NCBI GenBank assembly: GCA_030686995.1 | Contig: CM060703.1 | Span: 7,908,597 to 7,972,596, forward strand | Direction of reading: 5' to 3' | Source of the DNA: Artemisia argyi | Lineage: Eukaryota > Streptophyta > Magnoliopsida > Asterales > Asteraceae | DNA: 64,000 bases | Shown: piece after piece, positions 1 to 10,400 of the stretch | Layout of the letters: each line of letters opens with the position of its first letter | Numbering within the stretch: the stretch's first letter is position 1 | The notes under the pieces: model-generated | Told to the model about the DNA's origin: nothing | Seen by the model: only the letters and a program-made list of their open reading frames with translations | The model's database searches: none | Position numbers and translations under genes: made by a program

Positions 1-1507
1 ACATGGTTTGAAGTTTGAACCAACCGTCATATATACTCAAATTAGGTAAAACTCTTTTTTTCTAGAAAGTTGTCGTCAGCACACCACGGCTATTACGCCT
101 AGCAATAGTTAAACCTAAAACCTCTCACACTTTAATAATAAATGATAGTGGCAAGTCTTTGTCGCACTTGAAGGACAGACACAAATTTATTTCAATATAA
201 ATAGTAGTATCTAATAAACATTTTAACAATATTTATTTCATACAGATTAATAGATTTGTGGATAAGTGTAGCTTGCATGAACAGGAAGGTTCAGTTGGCA
301 CATATACCAGCTGTAACTTGTTTCATGGTTCCCTTTTTGTCTTCTTAAGAGTTGACCTACATTACATTACTTGAGTGAATTAACTAAGATAACCCTACAA
401 CCATCATAAAAGTGACTTTGTGGTAAGTTATCATGATGTTCTTACAAAAGATTTCAGGTTCAAAACACACTAAATTATACATAGGGTGGCCAGAGAATAG
501 GTCATAAACGGTTATAAAATAACCTGCTTAGGCCGCGTATATATGAATTAAAGACTCGATCTCTACAAATAAACAAAGAAAACATCATTCATTCACCCGT
601 TTGCTAGACCCCATCCACTTCATTGCATTCTGTTTTTACACTTTAGATACTTATCTGTAGGTTAACAAGTTGATTTTTGGCTTTCTGCTATATTTTATTA
701 CCAATTAAACAAACTGGTAAACAAAATATTTTTAGGTGAACGAATCATAAATCATATGTACGACATATTAAGAGTGCTCGGTGCAAGCCGTTTTGGTCCG
801 CCATTAGCCAAAATAAGCACCATTGACGCCGCCGGACTGCACCGGCAGCGGTGCCATTCGTGCACCATTTGTCCCTCAGCCAACCCACTAATGGGCCGTT
901 TTTCTTTTTGTTTTTTTATTTTGTGAATGAGTGGGTATTTTTTATGTGGTTTTTTGCTGGACGTACAAGCATTAATAAAGTTATTAATTTTATTCTTATG
1001 AATGATGTTTTAGTTATTGGTGTGTTATTCGAGAGGTGATGTGATGACGCTGAGATCACACACTATTCGTCCCTAACTGCAACTAGTAGCTCCATAATAA
1101 GTTATCAAATTTTAGAATAAAGTAAATGTTTACTAGGGTTGATCCCAGCTAACTTGACTTAATATGCTATTGATTTCTTATGTAACTTTGGGCCCAAATT
1201 TCATTTAGAAACTAATAGGCTCTATTGTGACTTGGGCTTTGGTGTTTAAGTGTCAACTTTTCATGTTATTATTGACCCCAATTTGATATTAGCAACCTGC
1301 ACTTCATGGTGCCATTTTGAAATTGGTGAAGTAGATTTTATGTTATGTTTTTGTAATGAAGAAAGAAAACACAAAAGGTTGAAGATAGAGATGATATACT
1401 ATAACTGTTTGCAAAATGTTGAAATAAAGATACAATTGCAACAAACATAAACTTTTATGGTAAACATGCCATCAAGAATTGCCTTTTAAAGACACCAAAC
1501 ATAATGA
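1..1507. other. Intergenic DNA downstream of the UGT gene
   Basis: No supportable gene is seen. The first ~110 bases resemble two other places in the window (4205-4330 and 61596-61690): a stretch with ACTCAAAT, then GTAAAAC, a T-rich run and AAGTTG, ending near a tRNA-like AAT/AAC stretch. This looks like a diverged dispersed repeat, possibly SINE-derived. Around 455-475 there is a box-B-like GGTTCAAAAC, which would also fit an old SINE. ORFs of 60-66 codons here have no recognisable features. Confidence 0.5.
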
Positions 1508-3636
1508 TCATTTTGGCGAGGTCTTTAGTCGATGGATCAGTTTCTCCAAATTAACCGTGGAAGAGCCAGATGGAGCGTTGCTTGCCTCGTGAGCCTTGTT
1601 TTTCCAACTAATGGCATTCTTCTTCATCTCCTTCCCTTTATCATTAGACATCAATTCGAGCACTAGCTTCGTGACATTATCTCTTTTTACATCATTGTCA
1701 ATCTCCATAGCGATCCCCCATTTTGTGCAACTCAACCAACAATTCGGGAATTGGTCTGAAAAAAATGGCCAACTAAGCATTGGTATTCCACTTGATATAC
1801 TTTCAATAGTTGAATTCCATCCACTATGCGTCAAAAACCCTCCAATTGACGGATGGTTTATAACTTGTTCTTGAGGACACCACCTGGCTAACATCCCTCG
1901 TCCGCTTATCTTGTCATAAAACTCTTGTGGAAGCGCTGACTCACCACTAACCATCCCAGGTCGTATTATCCACAAGAATGAATGATTACTATTAGCAAGT
2001 CCCCAACAAAACTCGGCTAGTTGTTGAGGTGTCATGACAACAATACTACCAAAGTTAACATAAACAACCGAAGATGGCCCTTTTGTATCTAGCCACTTTA
2101 AACATTCGGGCTCTTCTTTCCAAAGGTTTGACCCGATAGATGCTAAAGACTTATCAACAATGTTGTTTTCGAGTAAATGCAAAGGACCGAGTCCAAAACA
2201 TGGGGGAAATAATGAAGAAAGGGTTTCCAAAATGTCATGTTCTAGCTCTTCGAAAGTGTTCAAAATTATACCGGATGATGTTTTGGCCTTTTCAACTTGT
2301 TCATTTGTAAACTCCACCATAAAGTCGTCACCAGGGTTGATAATTCTAATGAAAGGAGGAATGCTTCTTAGACGGATTCCCGTCATGTTAGGTATACAGT
2401 CTACAATTGTGTCCAAGTACCCATTTACTACATAACTCGGATCTGCAAATGATCAAAAAAGGTCTCAAACAGCGATAGTAATAACAGATTGGTTATCAGC
2501 TTATATACCGAGAAACATTATCACTATACTATGGTCATTGATCGACTAAACATCTAAATACATTGTGAACAAAACAGCACAAACATATCAAGAAATTCAA
2601 CTATAATTGACACTGATATAACTATGATTTGGAAACATTATTACTAGACAGTAACTATTTCAAATTCTCATTTTTCTTATTATCATGTTTGACGCATTTT
2701 ATGCATTAAAATCATATTCAACTCAAAACATTATCAACAAACCATTTTGTTTTTTTCTTTTTAACTTCTAACTTTTGGTATGCTGGTCCAAGGTGAAATC
2801 TACACAATTCAGTCGATTATCTATGAGATCATACCCTTTAACCCCTTATCACAAACACAAATAACATCAAAATTTACGAACTCAATCTCAAATTACTAAG
2901 TATTTTGAGTTATATTATCATCTCAGCTACCTACTGGAAAGAAGAGATACATATAATCCACATAAAAAAATAAATACTAAATAAATAAATAAATCATGTT
3001 GAAAACACCGAGATAGCAAATATCAATTTGTCATTGTTTACATGTCCTTGTCTCTAAATAGTCTGATATTTTGTAAAATTAGAGTAATAAAAGATAAATG
3101 GTAATAGCAAAAAAAACCTTATCAAGATTACCTTTGAGAGGCATCAAACCCTTCTCCACAATAGTTGGATACTTCTCATAACACAAAAGAGCACCAGCTC
3201 CACCAGTCCAAAACATACACGCAGGTATACCAAGTTCTTTCGCAGCATCGAGAGTAACCCCCATAAGCAAATCCGACACGATACAAGTCACGGGCGAAAA
3301 CGAGTCATTTAACCTAGCAATAAGCTTCTTAAATGGAGCTAAGCAATTTTCTTGTATAGACTTGCATATATCATAAACATTTTGCGTAGAGTCCAAGTTT
3401 TCGGGCGTCGGAAGACCATCAGGAATGGACTCAAAACGAAAGGAAGAGAGGCCGTCGAGGGCGTTTAAGCCTCTAGATTTAAGGAGACGTTGGTGGTTGA
3501 ATTCGGTGTTGACAAAGGTGATGAGGAAGCCTTTGGAATGGAGGATTTTCGCGAGTTTTAGCATCGGGTTAATGTGTCCTTGTGCCGGGACTGGTATGCA
3601 CACGGCATGTGGCTTGTTTTCTGGTTTCGAACTCAT
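1508..3636 (-). CDS. UDP-glycosyltransferase, UGT85 family (two exons)
   Basis: The gene encodes a cytosolic family-1 glycosyltransferase that moves a sugar, probably glucose from UDP-glucose, onto a small acceptor. UGT85 enzymes act on cyanohydrins, iridoids, terpenols or cytokinins; the acceptor cannot be read from sequence. Exon 1 is 3636-3132 and exon 2 is 2442-1508. The 689-bp intron has GT donor and AG acceptor, and the phase-1 junction creates Asp169 in a family-typical PLKD-PSYVVNGYLDT stretch. The total is 479 aa, the usual UGT85 length. Visible features are the catalytic His21 in PAQGHINPM, likely partner Asp122 in IVSDLL, and a 44-residue PSPG sugar-donor box (residues 356-399) starting WCPQEQV, with HSGWNS and ending in DQ. 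The terminal Gln favours UDP-glucose. The start at 3636 is preferred over an upstream in-frame ATG (3663) because family proteins begin close to it. No frameshift or stop is seen, so it looks functional. Confidence 0.93.
2443..3131 (-). other. UGT85 intron
   Basis: A 689-bp AT-rich intron separates the acceptor-binding half from the PSPG half of the UGT gene. The donor reads AAAG/GTAATC and the acceptor TTTGCAG/ATCC on the minus strand. A single intron at this place is characteristic of UGT85 genes. No inserted element is visible in it. Confidence 0.88.
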
Positions 3637-3731
3637 TGAGAATGCGAAAACACACACAAACACACTTTTTTTCTTAGAGAAATGAACTCAGAGTAGGTTG
3701 AAGGATAGTAATAAGCATGCACAAAAGTTTA

Positions 3732-3976
3732 GGGGGTGCTTGGTGGGGGGTAAAGGGAGGGTGGGGAATGGGTAAGGTATTGGAAAGGGCCCACATCCCT
3801 TCAAATAAGGTGCTTGGTTAGAGAGGGGTAAGGTATTGATTACCCCGTAGTGGGTAATCAACCTTTATAGAGTAAATTGGGGGGTAAGGTATTGATTACC
3901 CACCTCACTCATTCCTTTGCATTCCTTTCCTTTTCCCTTTCCCTTTCCCTTTACTCACTTTGAACCAAGCGGACCC
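3732..3976. mobile_element. Tourist/Harbinger-like MITE (245 bp)
   Basis: The element has imperfect terminal inverted repeats: the left end begins GGGGGTGCTTGGT and the right end, read on the other strand, GGGTCCGCTTGGTT. It is flanked by TTA on both sides (3729-3731 and 3977-3979), the target duplication typical of PIF/Harbinger elements. Inside are further subterminal inverted pieces built on TAAGGTATTGATTACC and GGGTAATCAA. It has no coding capacity. It lies 96 bp upstream of the UGT start codon, so it occupies that gene's proximal promoter or 5' leader. Confidence 0.8.
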
Positions 3977-4739
3977 TTAGAACATATAATAAGGTAATGA
4001 TTATTCGCATATGCTTATGTCTTTAGAGTGGCACTGTACGGGTTATAATATTATTGCGTTTGGAGTGTAATGCAGTGGTTCGAAACTTTCAATGATAATG
4101 ACATTCTTATTGTAGACTTTCGACAAATTTGACCATGAACTAGATGAGTATCAATTATTTAAAAATAATAATAAAAATTCATAACCATGATTTATGACAT
4201 TTCAAGCCGAATAATTCACGAGATTTGAACCAATCGGCACACAGACTCAAATCGGGTAAAACTTTTCTTTTTTAAAAAGTTGGCATTTTTTCAAAATTAT
4301 GTACACCTAACGATAAGAAAATGGTACTAATTATTCACTTGAATAACATTAAATAAGAAAATGGTCATTTAAAATCGTCAACACTTTTGACTAATGGCAA
4401 AAGAAAAAGCTATTCAATCGAGTTAAAAAATGTAAGTTCAAATCTACTTTCTTATTGTCCTCATAATTAATATTATTACACTAAGAAAATATATTAACAT
4501 CCATGTATATACAAATTCTATTTAATAGGGAAGAGTATGTGTGTCTCAACACTCGTGGACAACCACTTCAGCTCGCCACTGCTCGTTGCCAACCCCCCCC
4601 CCCCCCCTTCGCTGTGCCTCGTCACTGGATTTGTGCTCGTCTGAACGACGAGCTTTGTGCACTGACATATCGTCCTTTTTTTTTCCTTTTCTTTTGTTAA
4701 TCTTGTATTTGTTTTGTATATTTGGAGTTGTAAATGGTT
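3977..4739. other. Intergenic DNA with SINE-like repeat fragments
   Basis: No gene is supported. Positions 4205-4330 share the CACAGACTCAAA...GTAAAAC...AAAGTTGG pattern with 61596-61690 and more weakly with the window start, so this is a dispersed repeat. Box-B-like GGTTCGAAAC (about 4078) and GTTCAAATC (about 4436) suggest SINE remnants. A run of 15 C lies at 4593-4607. Just right of the MITE (3982-3994) is an AT-rich ACATATAATAAGG that, on the minus strand, could be the displaced TATA region of the UGT gene. Confidence 0.4.
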
Positions 4740-4883
4740 TGTAATGTGAAAACTTGTAAATGAGTAATTGTTTTTTAAAAACGAAATGAAAATACATTAA
4801 ACACGGAATTAAAATACATAACACATGGAATTGAAATATATTAAATAACATACGATAAACCTACGATTAAAATAAACTACGAT
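4740..4883 (-). other. Putative 3' flank of the interrupted ORF
   Basis: This AT-rich stretch lies directly downstream (minus strand) of the stop codon at 4884. It contains imperfect ~30-bp repeats with GGAATTAAAATACAT-type cores. It is plausibly the 3' UTR of the split gene; no polyadenylation site can be fixed from sequence alone. Confidence 0.35.
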
Positions 4884-5087
4884 TCAAGAAAATGATTCAG
4901 TCTGTGCCATAGCCCTCGTCACTTGAATTGCGTTACTCAAATTGTCCTCACTCGATGACACACGGTTTAATCCCATAGCCCATCGCCATTCTGCTCGACG
5001 GTTTCTTCGATCCTCTTTAGCTTTTGCATACGCCTCACGAGCTCTTGCCTGGCGTTGTTCCTCCGCTTGAACCTCTAACAACATTTG
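4884..5087 (-). pseudogene. 3' half of small ORF split by the retrotransposon cluster
   Basis: This is 66 codons plus a stop, rich in Arg, Ala and Glu (starting MLLEVQAEEQRQARAREA), predicted as a long charged helix or coiled coil. It runs directly into the target duplication ATTTG (5083-5087) of element I. Its other half lies at 57021-57304 beside the second ATTTG. Removing 5088-57025 joins codon 94 of the 5' half to this piece with no frame change and gives a 160-aa protein. The family is not recognised with confidence; similar charged tails occur in plant SANT/NAM-associated transposase-accessory proteins. The break must abolish the normal transcript. Confidence 0.75.
5083..5087. repeat. 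Target-site duplication of element I (left)
   Basis: ATTTG, repeated exactly at 57021-57025 beyond the 3' LTR. It shows that the two outermost LTRs belong to one insertion event. Confidence 0.92.
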
Positions 5088-6485
5088 TGTTAATACAAAT
5101 ATCGCCTAAAAACGTTATTTATATTTTACGATCTTTGCTAAGTTTTGTTAATGACAAAGTATGAAGTTTAGCTATAAGTAAATCATCACTTTAAGTGTTT
5201 AAGTCTTGTTTAACTAAGGTTTACATTTTCTTTTAAACAAAACATTGTTTTTATTTCTTAAATTAGAAAGTGTCTTGTCACATCACATTTATTTCTTAAA
5301 ATAGTAATGTCACATCACATTTAGGGCAAGCTTTGTCCATATACATTTATGGTAAGAAAGAGTGTTTGACTAACCTTATGCTTGCTTGCAAGTCTTGTGT
5401 TTGACTAGAAGTAATGTGATGTGACCTTGTTTGGTTTTGAAGATTTATTACAAAAACCAACTGCAGCCCTGGCGGTACCCTGGGGATACACGGGCGGAAC
5501 CCTTCTTAGGGGTCCGCCGTATCCGCCTGACCTGCAGAATAGTTTGCTATAAATACCAAAACATTTGTTAGTTTTGTGTAACCCTTTTAGGACATATTTT
5601 TACATATTCTCTCAACTAACTCAGTAACATTTTTGATTTGTGCAATTCTCTTATGTAGCAAGGGACTTCACAAGTTCATTCAAGAAGTTACAAGCTTCAA
5701 CTCTAAAGTTGCAAGTCTTGGTAACTTGGTCATGTATAAGCTTTGGTAGTTTATACTTCATTTGTGTCTTGTATGTAGAAGTGATTGGTTAGTATTTTAG
5801 GCCTCAAAATACGTAGTGTGTCGGGAGTTGTTGTACCCTTGTAAAAGAACTAACGGTAGTGGTTGTACCCTTGAAAAAGAACTCGACATTTAGCTTAGTG
5901 TCGGTAAAAGTGTAAGCAACGATGGGAGTGGTTGTACCCGTGTAAAAGAACTCGACATCTAGCTTAGTGTCGGTAAAAGTGTAAGCGACGTTGTAAAGGT
6001 TTTCTCCGCCGGTGAAAGGAGCTTGTTGATTAGTGCTTATAACTCTCGAGTTGGAAACTCGGGGCGTGGATGTATGGCAAGGAAAAAGAGTCCTTGTAGC
6101 TGAACCACGATAAACAATCGTGTTGTGGTTTGATCGTTTCTTTCTTTATCTTTGCTTATTACATGTTGTTCTTTAGTTAGAATAGTTAGTTACATATAAA
6201 GCTTTTCAAAGAACTAAACAAGAAAAGATGTGTTTATATCTTCAAACAAAAGTAAAGCTTTTCAAAGAACTAAACAAGCAAAGTTAGGATCATCACAAGC
6301 AAAGCTTTTCAAAGTATGAAACTAGTAAAGTTAGAATTGTTATTCACATGAAAAGCTTTTCAAAGAATCAAACACATAACGTTGTGTTTATATCTTTAAG
6401 CAAACGTAAGAGTTTTTAAAGATATTCAAGTTAAAAAAGATTAAAAAGCGGTAAACTATTCAACCCCCCCTTCTAGTTTTCCACA
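5088..6485 (+). repeat. 5' LTR of element I
   Basis: 1398 bp, TG...CA, same length as the copy at 55623-57020. It holds a GC-rich inverted-motif module (5461-5537), a TATAAATA box (5548-5555), and in its 3' half repeated GTCGGTAAAAGTGTAAGC and AAAGCTTTTCAAAG units. Confidence 0.93.
5461..5555 (+). promoter_or_regulatory. Element I U3 module: GGCGG-type inverted motifs plus TATA box
   Basis: Between two CTGCAG-like borders lie GGCGGTACCC, GGCGGAACCC, GGGGTCCGCC and ATCCGCC, that is, GGCGG/CCGCC motifs in both orientations. TATAAATA follows at 5548-5555. The module stands out as GC-rich in an AT-rich LTR. The same block occurs in the 3' LTR (55996-56072, TATA 56083-56090) and in diverged form at 9346-9422 and 52971-53114. 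The position suggests an upstream promoter element; the binding factor is unknown. Confidence 0.6.
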
Positions 6486-6487
6486 AT

Positions 6488-6500
6488 TGGCATCAAGAGC
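6488..6500 (+). other. Primer-binding-like site of element I
   Basis: TGGCATCAAGAGC starts three bases after the 5' LTR. It differs slightly from TGGTATCAGAGC, the initiator-Met tRNA complement used by most plant Ty1/copia elements. The mismatch and extra A may be decay. Confidence 0.6.
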
Positions 6501-6553
6501 TACGTTACTCAAGATCTTTAAAATAGAATGTATTTTAAAACTTGGATCGATCC

Positions 6554-7140
6554 ATGGATTTTGAAAATCTCAAAGAAGGGCAACCTATTCAAAACCCACG
6601 TCTTTTTGTATAAGAAAACTTACTTGAATGGAAAAGTAATTTTGAAAACTATATGAAATCAATTGATCAAGATCTTTGGCATATTATTTCTTTTGGTGAT
6701 TTCAAACCAAAGAAAACAAGTTTTTGAAAACCAAGATAACTATCTTAAACTTGATAAAAATACTAAAGCTAAAATAATGATTTATAAAGCTTTAGTACCG
6801 AATATGAAAGAATGTATTTTTGTCAAACGGCTAATGATATTTGGAAAAATGTGTTAAACTTTCATCAAGAGATATGTCAAGTCAACGATGATCAATTTGA
6901 TCTCACATATGTATTAGAAGTCTTAGATATATTAATTGATTGACGTTTAGTTGAGATAAATACATGTACTACTAGTTTAAATGTTTTAAATGAAGGTATA
7001 AGTGAAGATGATTACTCATGACGAGCTCTTAGTGGACTTGCTTACGATTCATGGAATAACACGGATGAAGATGAAGCCAACCATCCGGTTTGTGATTCTC
7101 AACTAGATAAAATATCAAGCAAGCTAGGTACATTTTGAAA
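6554..7140 (+). pseudogene. Decayed Ty1/copia gag of element I
   Basis: From the ATG at 6554 the frame reads MDFENLKEGQPIQNPRLF, then a stop, then LLEWKSNFENYMKSIDQDLW followed by HIISFGDF. This matches the general copia gag N-terminal pattern of an aromatic/Trp-Lys segment followed by D.DLW..I..GDF. Further frames give a KAL.PNMKE segment around 6770-6850 that would correspond to the conserved ALP.. region. Several stops and frameshifts are present, so no gag protein can be made. Confidence 0.65.
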
Positions 7141-9345
7141 CCAAACACTTTTGCTTTGACAAATTTATCCTAGAGTTTTCTAAACTAGAAAATGAGTCTA
7201 AACGTTTATGCAACATGAACCTAAAAACTATCTTTAACAATGAGTCTTCAAAATTTTTTGAGAATATCTTTGAAAAGGAAATCTTGTTAGAAGATAAAAT
7301 GTCTAGACTTGAGAGTAATGTTGAAATTGATCTAGAATGTAAATTATGTCTAGATTACAAATATGACATTAAAAAAAAGCAAAATGAGAAAGGAAAAATG
7401 TTAGCTTAATTTGATGAAAGCTCAAAATCTCTTGAAAGATTGTTGAGGAGTCAAAGGTTATTTAAAGATAAAAACGGATTAGGATTTAACTCAAAAGCAC
7501 CATCAACTAGTAATACAAAATAAGTAAAATTTGTCTAACCTAGAAGAGAGATTTAGAGATAATTCAATCTCTAATAGAAACTCATGATAAAAGGATTAAG
7601 ATTATCATGCTCTATGCCTTTATATGATTATCTAACCTTCTTGGATACATGAGTAATTGAGTTTCAAAGCGTGTCGTCAAACCAAGATTTTACGCGTTGT
7701 GTTTATCCTCTTGATAGCATCTCTATGCAATTTAAAAGGTACGTATTACTTCAACTTGACTTTGATTGTCTCTTGTTTCTAGCATTATGTGTTGGAATAT
7801 GTGTTATTAGTAATACTCTAAAAGTGTTTACTTGCTATTAGTAGTAACTAAGATTAGATTCTATGCAACAAGGAATTTCGTCATTAGTACTATTAGGAGA
7901 TATAAGGTGCTTTGGTTCTTTAACCATCAAGAGATAAACACGAGAAACTCTTGAGTGAGTCTCACTCAACTCTTTCTTACAAGTAAGCTAACTAAGAATT
8001 TCCTAAGTGTTAAAATGTCTAACACTTTTGTGATGCTTGCAAAACAAACCTTTGTTAAACAACTTTCTCAAACACCATACTTTGAGTCCTTAATTGTGTT
8101 TTTCTTCAATCGCTCCTTTATGATAATCTCACATAAAACACACAAGGTGAAATAAATCACATTAGCATACATTAGGATGTGTGAAAGAAAATGAGTTTTC
8201 AACATCTAGGATTTACACATCAAATGTGACACATAGTCTCATGATGTTGTACCTCTTGGACTTTTTCAAAACAAATAGAGTTCATAGTTTCTTAAGTAAG
8301 AAAACCCAAAGAGTCGAGGAGTCGTTGAATATAACATTTAACGAGTAATCTCCTCCTTCTAAGATATCATCTTTGGTAGATGATGACTTAGTCGAAAGTC
8401 CAATGATGGCAAGACAAGCATGGAGTAAAAGTACAAAATAACATCTTCTCACCTTGAGTCAAACATTGAATCAAGCAAAATTGACAATAGTTATAAAACT
8501 TGATTTATAGATCATAGTTGTGTCTAAACAAATTCAACAAAAAAAATTTTTGGAATTTAGAGTAAAACAACTAGTGAAACAAAATATACATTTCGAAGTA
8601 ATCATGTGATTATAAGTGTCAATATTTGAAAGTCTTTTTGATAATAAAAGCAAACTCCAAAAGCAAGGGATTTTAACTTAAAGATATTCTTAGTTACTTT
8701 CTTGTTCTCAATGGTTAAGTTATTGATGACTTGTCAAGAATGAGATTAGTAAATCCGTAGGTAAAACTAAACGTAGAGAAATGTTCGGAAGACTACTTGT
8801 TATCATAACAATTAGATCCAACATTATGTTTAGCATTTGTCTATGTGCTCGTGTTAAAGAAGATCCTTGAACAACTCTTTAGTTGAGCTTGTTTGGATAC
8901 ATCATAAGGTACTACACAACTAGGATTATGGTATCCCAAAAGAACGGGAATAGAAACCATAATGTATGCAAAATGAAATTATGTCGGTAATAAGTTGATA
9001 AGAAAAGCACAAGTGGTACTTGCACTTTTATACTTGCTTACCCAATGATTCTCCAAAACACGTAAGGTTCTCAAATTAGTTTTGGATGGAGAAGCACATC
9101 AACAAGCTCCACTTGAACAAGCTAACTCACGTCGACAACAGAATTCATCTCATCAACATTGTTATCCCTTCAACAAAGGAAGCATCAACTTCGGCGACCA
9201 TTCCATCAACGCTTTCACAAAATCTCTTGAATGTGAAGCATTCATAATTCCTAGGCTTAGTCAAAGACTCATAAGACCTAAAACCTTAGTTTTGAACATT
9301 AGGATAAAACCACAAAAATCAAGAAAATACCTTTTGAATTTTTCC
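7141..9345 (+). other. Element I internal region, decayed, no recognisable domain
   Basis: Short lysine- and glutamate-rich frames occur (for example 7215-7409, 64 codons). No catalytic motif of protease, integrase, RT or RNase H could be found by eye in any frame. The stretch probably represents eroded pol or spacer sequence. Confidence 0.45.
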
Positions 9346-9422
9346 CTGCAGCACCCACGGTACCCTCAGACCATACGGGCGGAACCCATTTTTTGGTTCC
9401 GCCTGGTCCACCAAAGCCACAG
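9346..9422 (+). promoter_or_regulatory. Internal copy of the element I GGCGG module
   Basis: It starts CTGCAG and carries GGTACCC, GGGCGGAACCC and GGTTCCGCC in the same order and spacing as the LTR module at 5461-5537, ending with CACAG. It lies about 680 bp upstream of the extra ORF beginning at 10105. A short 118-codon frame across it is a by-product of its low stop density. Confidence 0.55.
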
Positions 9423-10104
9423 ATTGTTTTATTTTTAATTTCAAAACCAAACACCCTCTTAACTTAATCATTCACTTTCAAACAGCCATCACCCTCTAAA
9501 AAACACATAAGAATACGAATTTTAGGGCTTTTAATCCAATCTCTTCAAATCCAACTAACTTTGTAAGTATTCTAATCACAATTACATTTTTGATTCAAGT
9601 ATAACTTTCTTGTTTACAATCATTAACTAGAATCTTAGGGTTTATGCATAAAATTTCTTGATTCATGAAAAACTTGGTGGCTAGTCAATTATGTCTTTCA
9701 TTAGTTAAGAATTGTTTCCTTTTTGTTGTTACTTTGATTTGCCAAACACACCAAGTGCATTATCTTTCAAAAATCGCATCCAAGACTAGAACATGATTCA
9801 TCACCACATTGTTAAAACAAATGAAAAACATCATTAAAACATCACTTGCATACTATCTCTTGAATGTTAAAGGGGATACATAACTAATATATATTTTCGG
9901 GTACATTCAATCGAAGACACATTCAATTAGGAGAGTGTTGGTTATCTTTTGTTTTTATAACAAAATTTGCATAACAAAACAATTTGGGAATCAAAATGAG
10001 TCAAGATAACCAAGTCTCCACATTGTTTGCATATAGGAATACATTAAAACATCCACATTGTTAAAAGTCATTAACATATAATTTTGTGTTTTCTCGGAAT
10101 CAAC

Positions 10105-10400
10105 ATGCCTCCCGCAAATAAATCCGATCACAAGGAAACCCATAAGTACATGCCCAAACACCATAGGACCAAAGGTCTCAACCCCGTTCAAGTAGAAACC
10201 TTTAAGGCATTAGAAAAACGCTATGTTCATAAAGGTTGAACCATTGATCCATCCTTTCTAGAAGGAACATCTATTCGCCAAAACTTTGCCGCAATTAACT
10301 TCGATTGTCTCCTTGATATCGATGAGCAAATTTGTCCTAGGTTCATCTTGGAATTCTATGCAACCGTAAACCTCTCCACGAATGATTTTTGTAAGATATC
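10105..10400 (+). pseudogene. Extra ORF 1 of element I, N-terminal part (plant retroelement-associated domain)
   Basis: The ATG at 10105 opens MPPANKSDHKETHKY; an in-frame TGA follows at 10237-10239. Then the frame reads on through FAAINFDCLLDIDEQICPRF and LEFYATVNLST to the ATATC duplication where element A entered. The continuation is at 51823-52619. The pattern of an LLDIDE..CPRF..EFYA block followed downstream by FNLAYYLAKRM and LLTRLF resembles a domain of unknown function often annotated as putative plant transposon protein, found in plant retroelements. It is not a polymerase or protease. It is broken by the stop, by A and by a frameshift. Confidence 0.6.
10396..10400. repeat. Target-site duplication of element A (left)
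   Basis: ATATC, repeated at 51818-51822 just after the 3' LTR of A. Confidence 0.92.

Noticed and set aside
4546..4851. 101-codon minus-strand ORF near the C-run
   Set aside because: Low-complexity AT and poly-G codons; it lies in the presumed 3' flank of the split gene.
9082..9438. 118-codon ORF before extra ORF 1 of element I
   Set aside because: It crosses the non-coding GGCGG module and has no recognisable protein feature.
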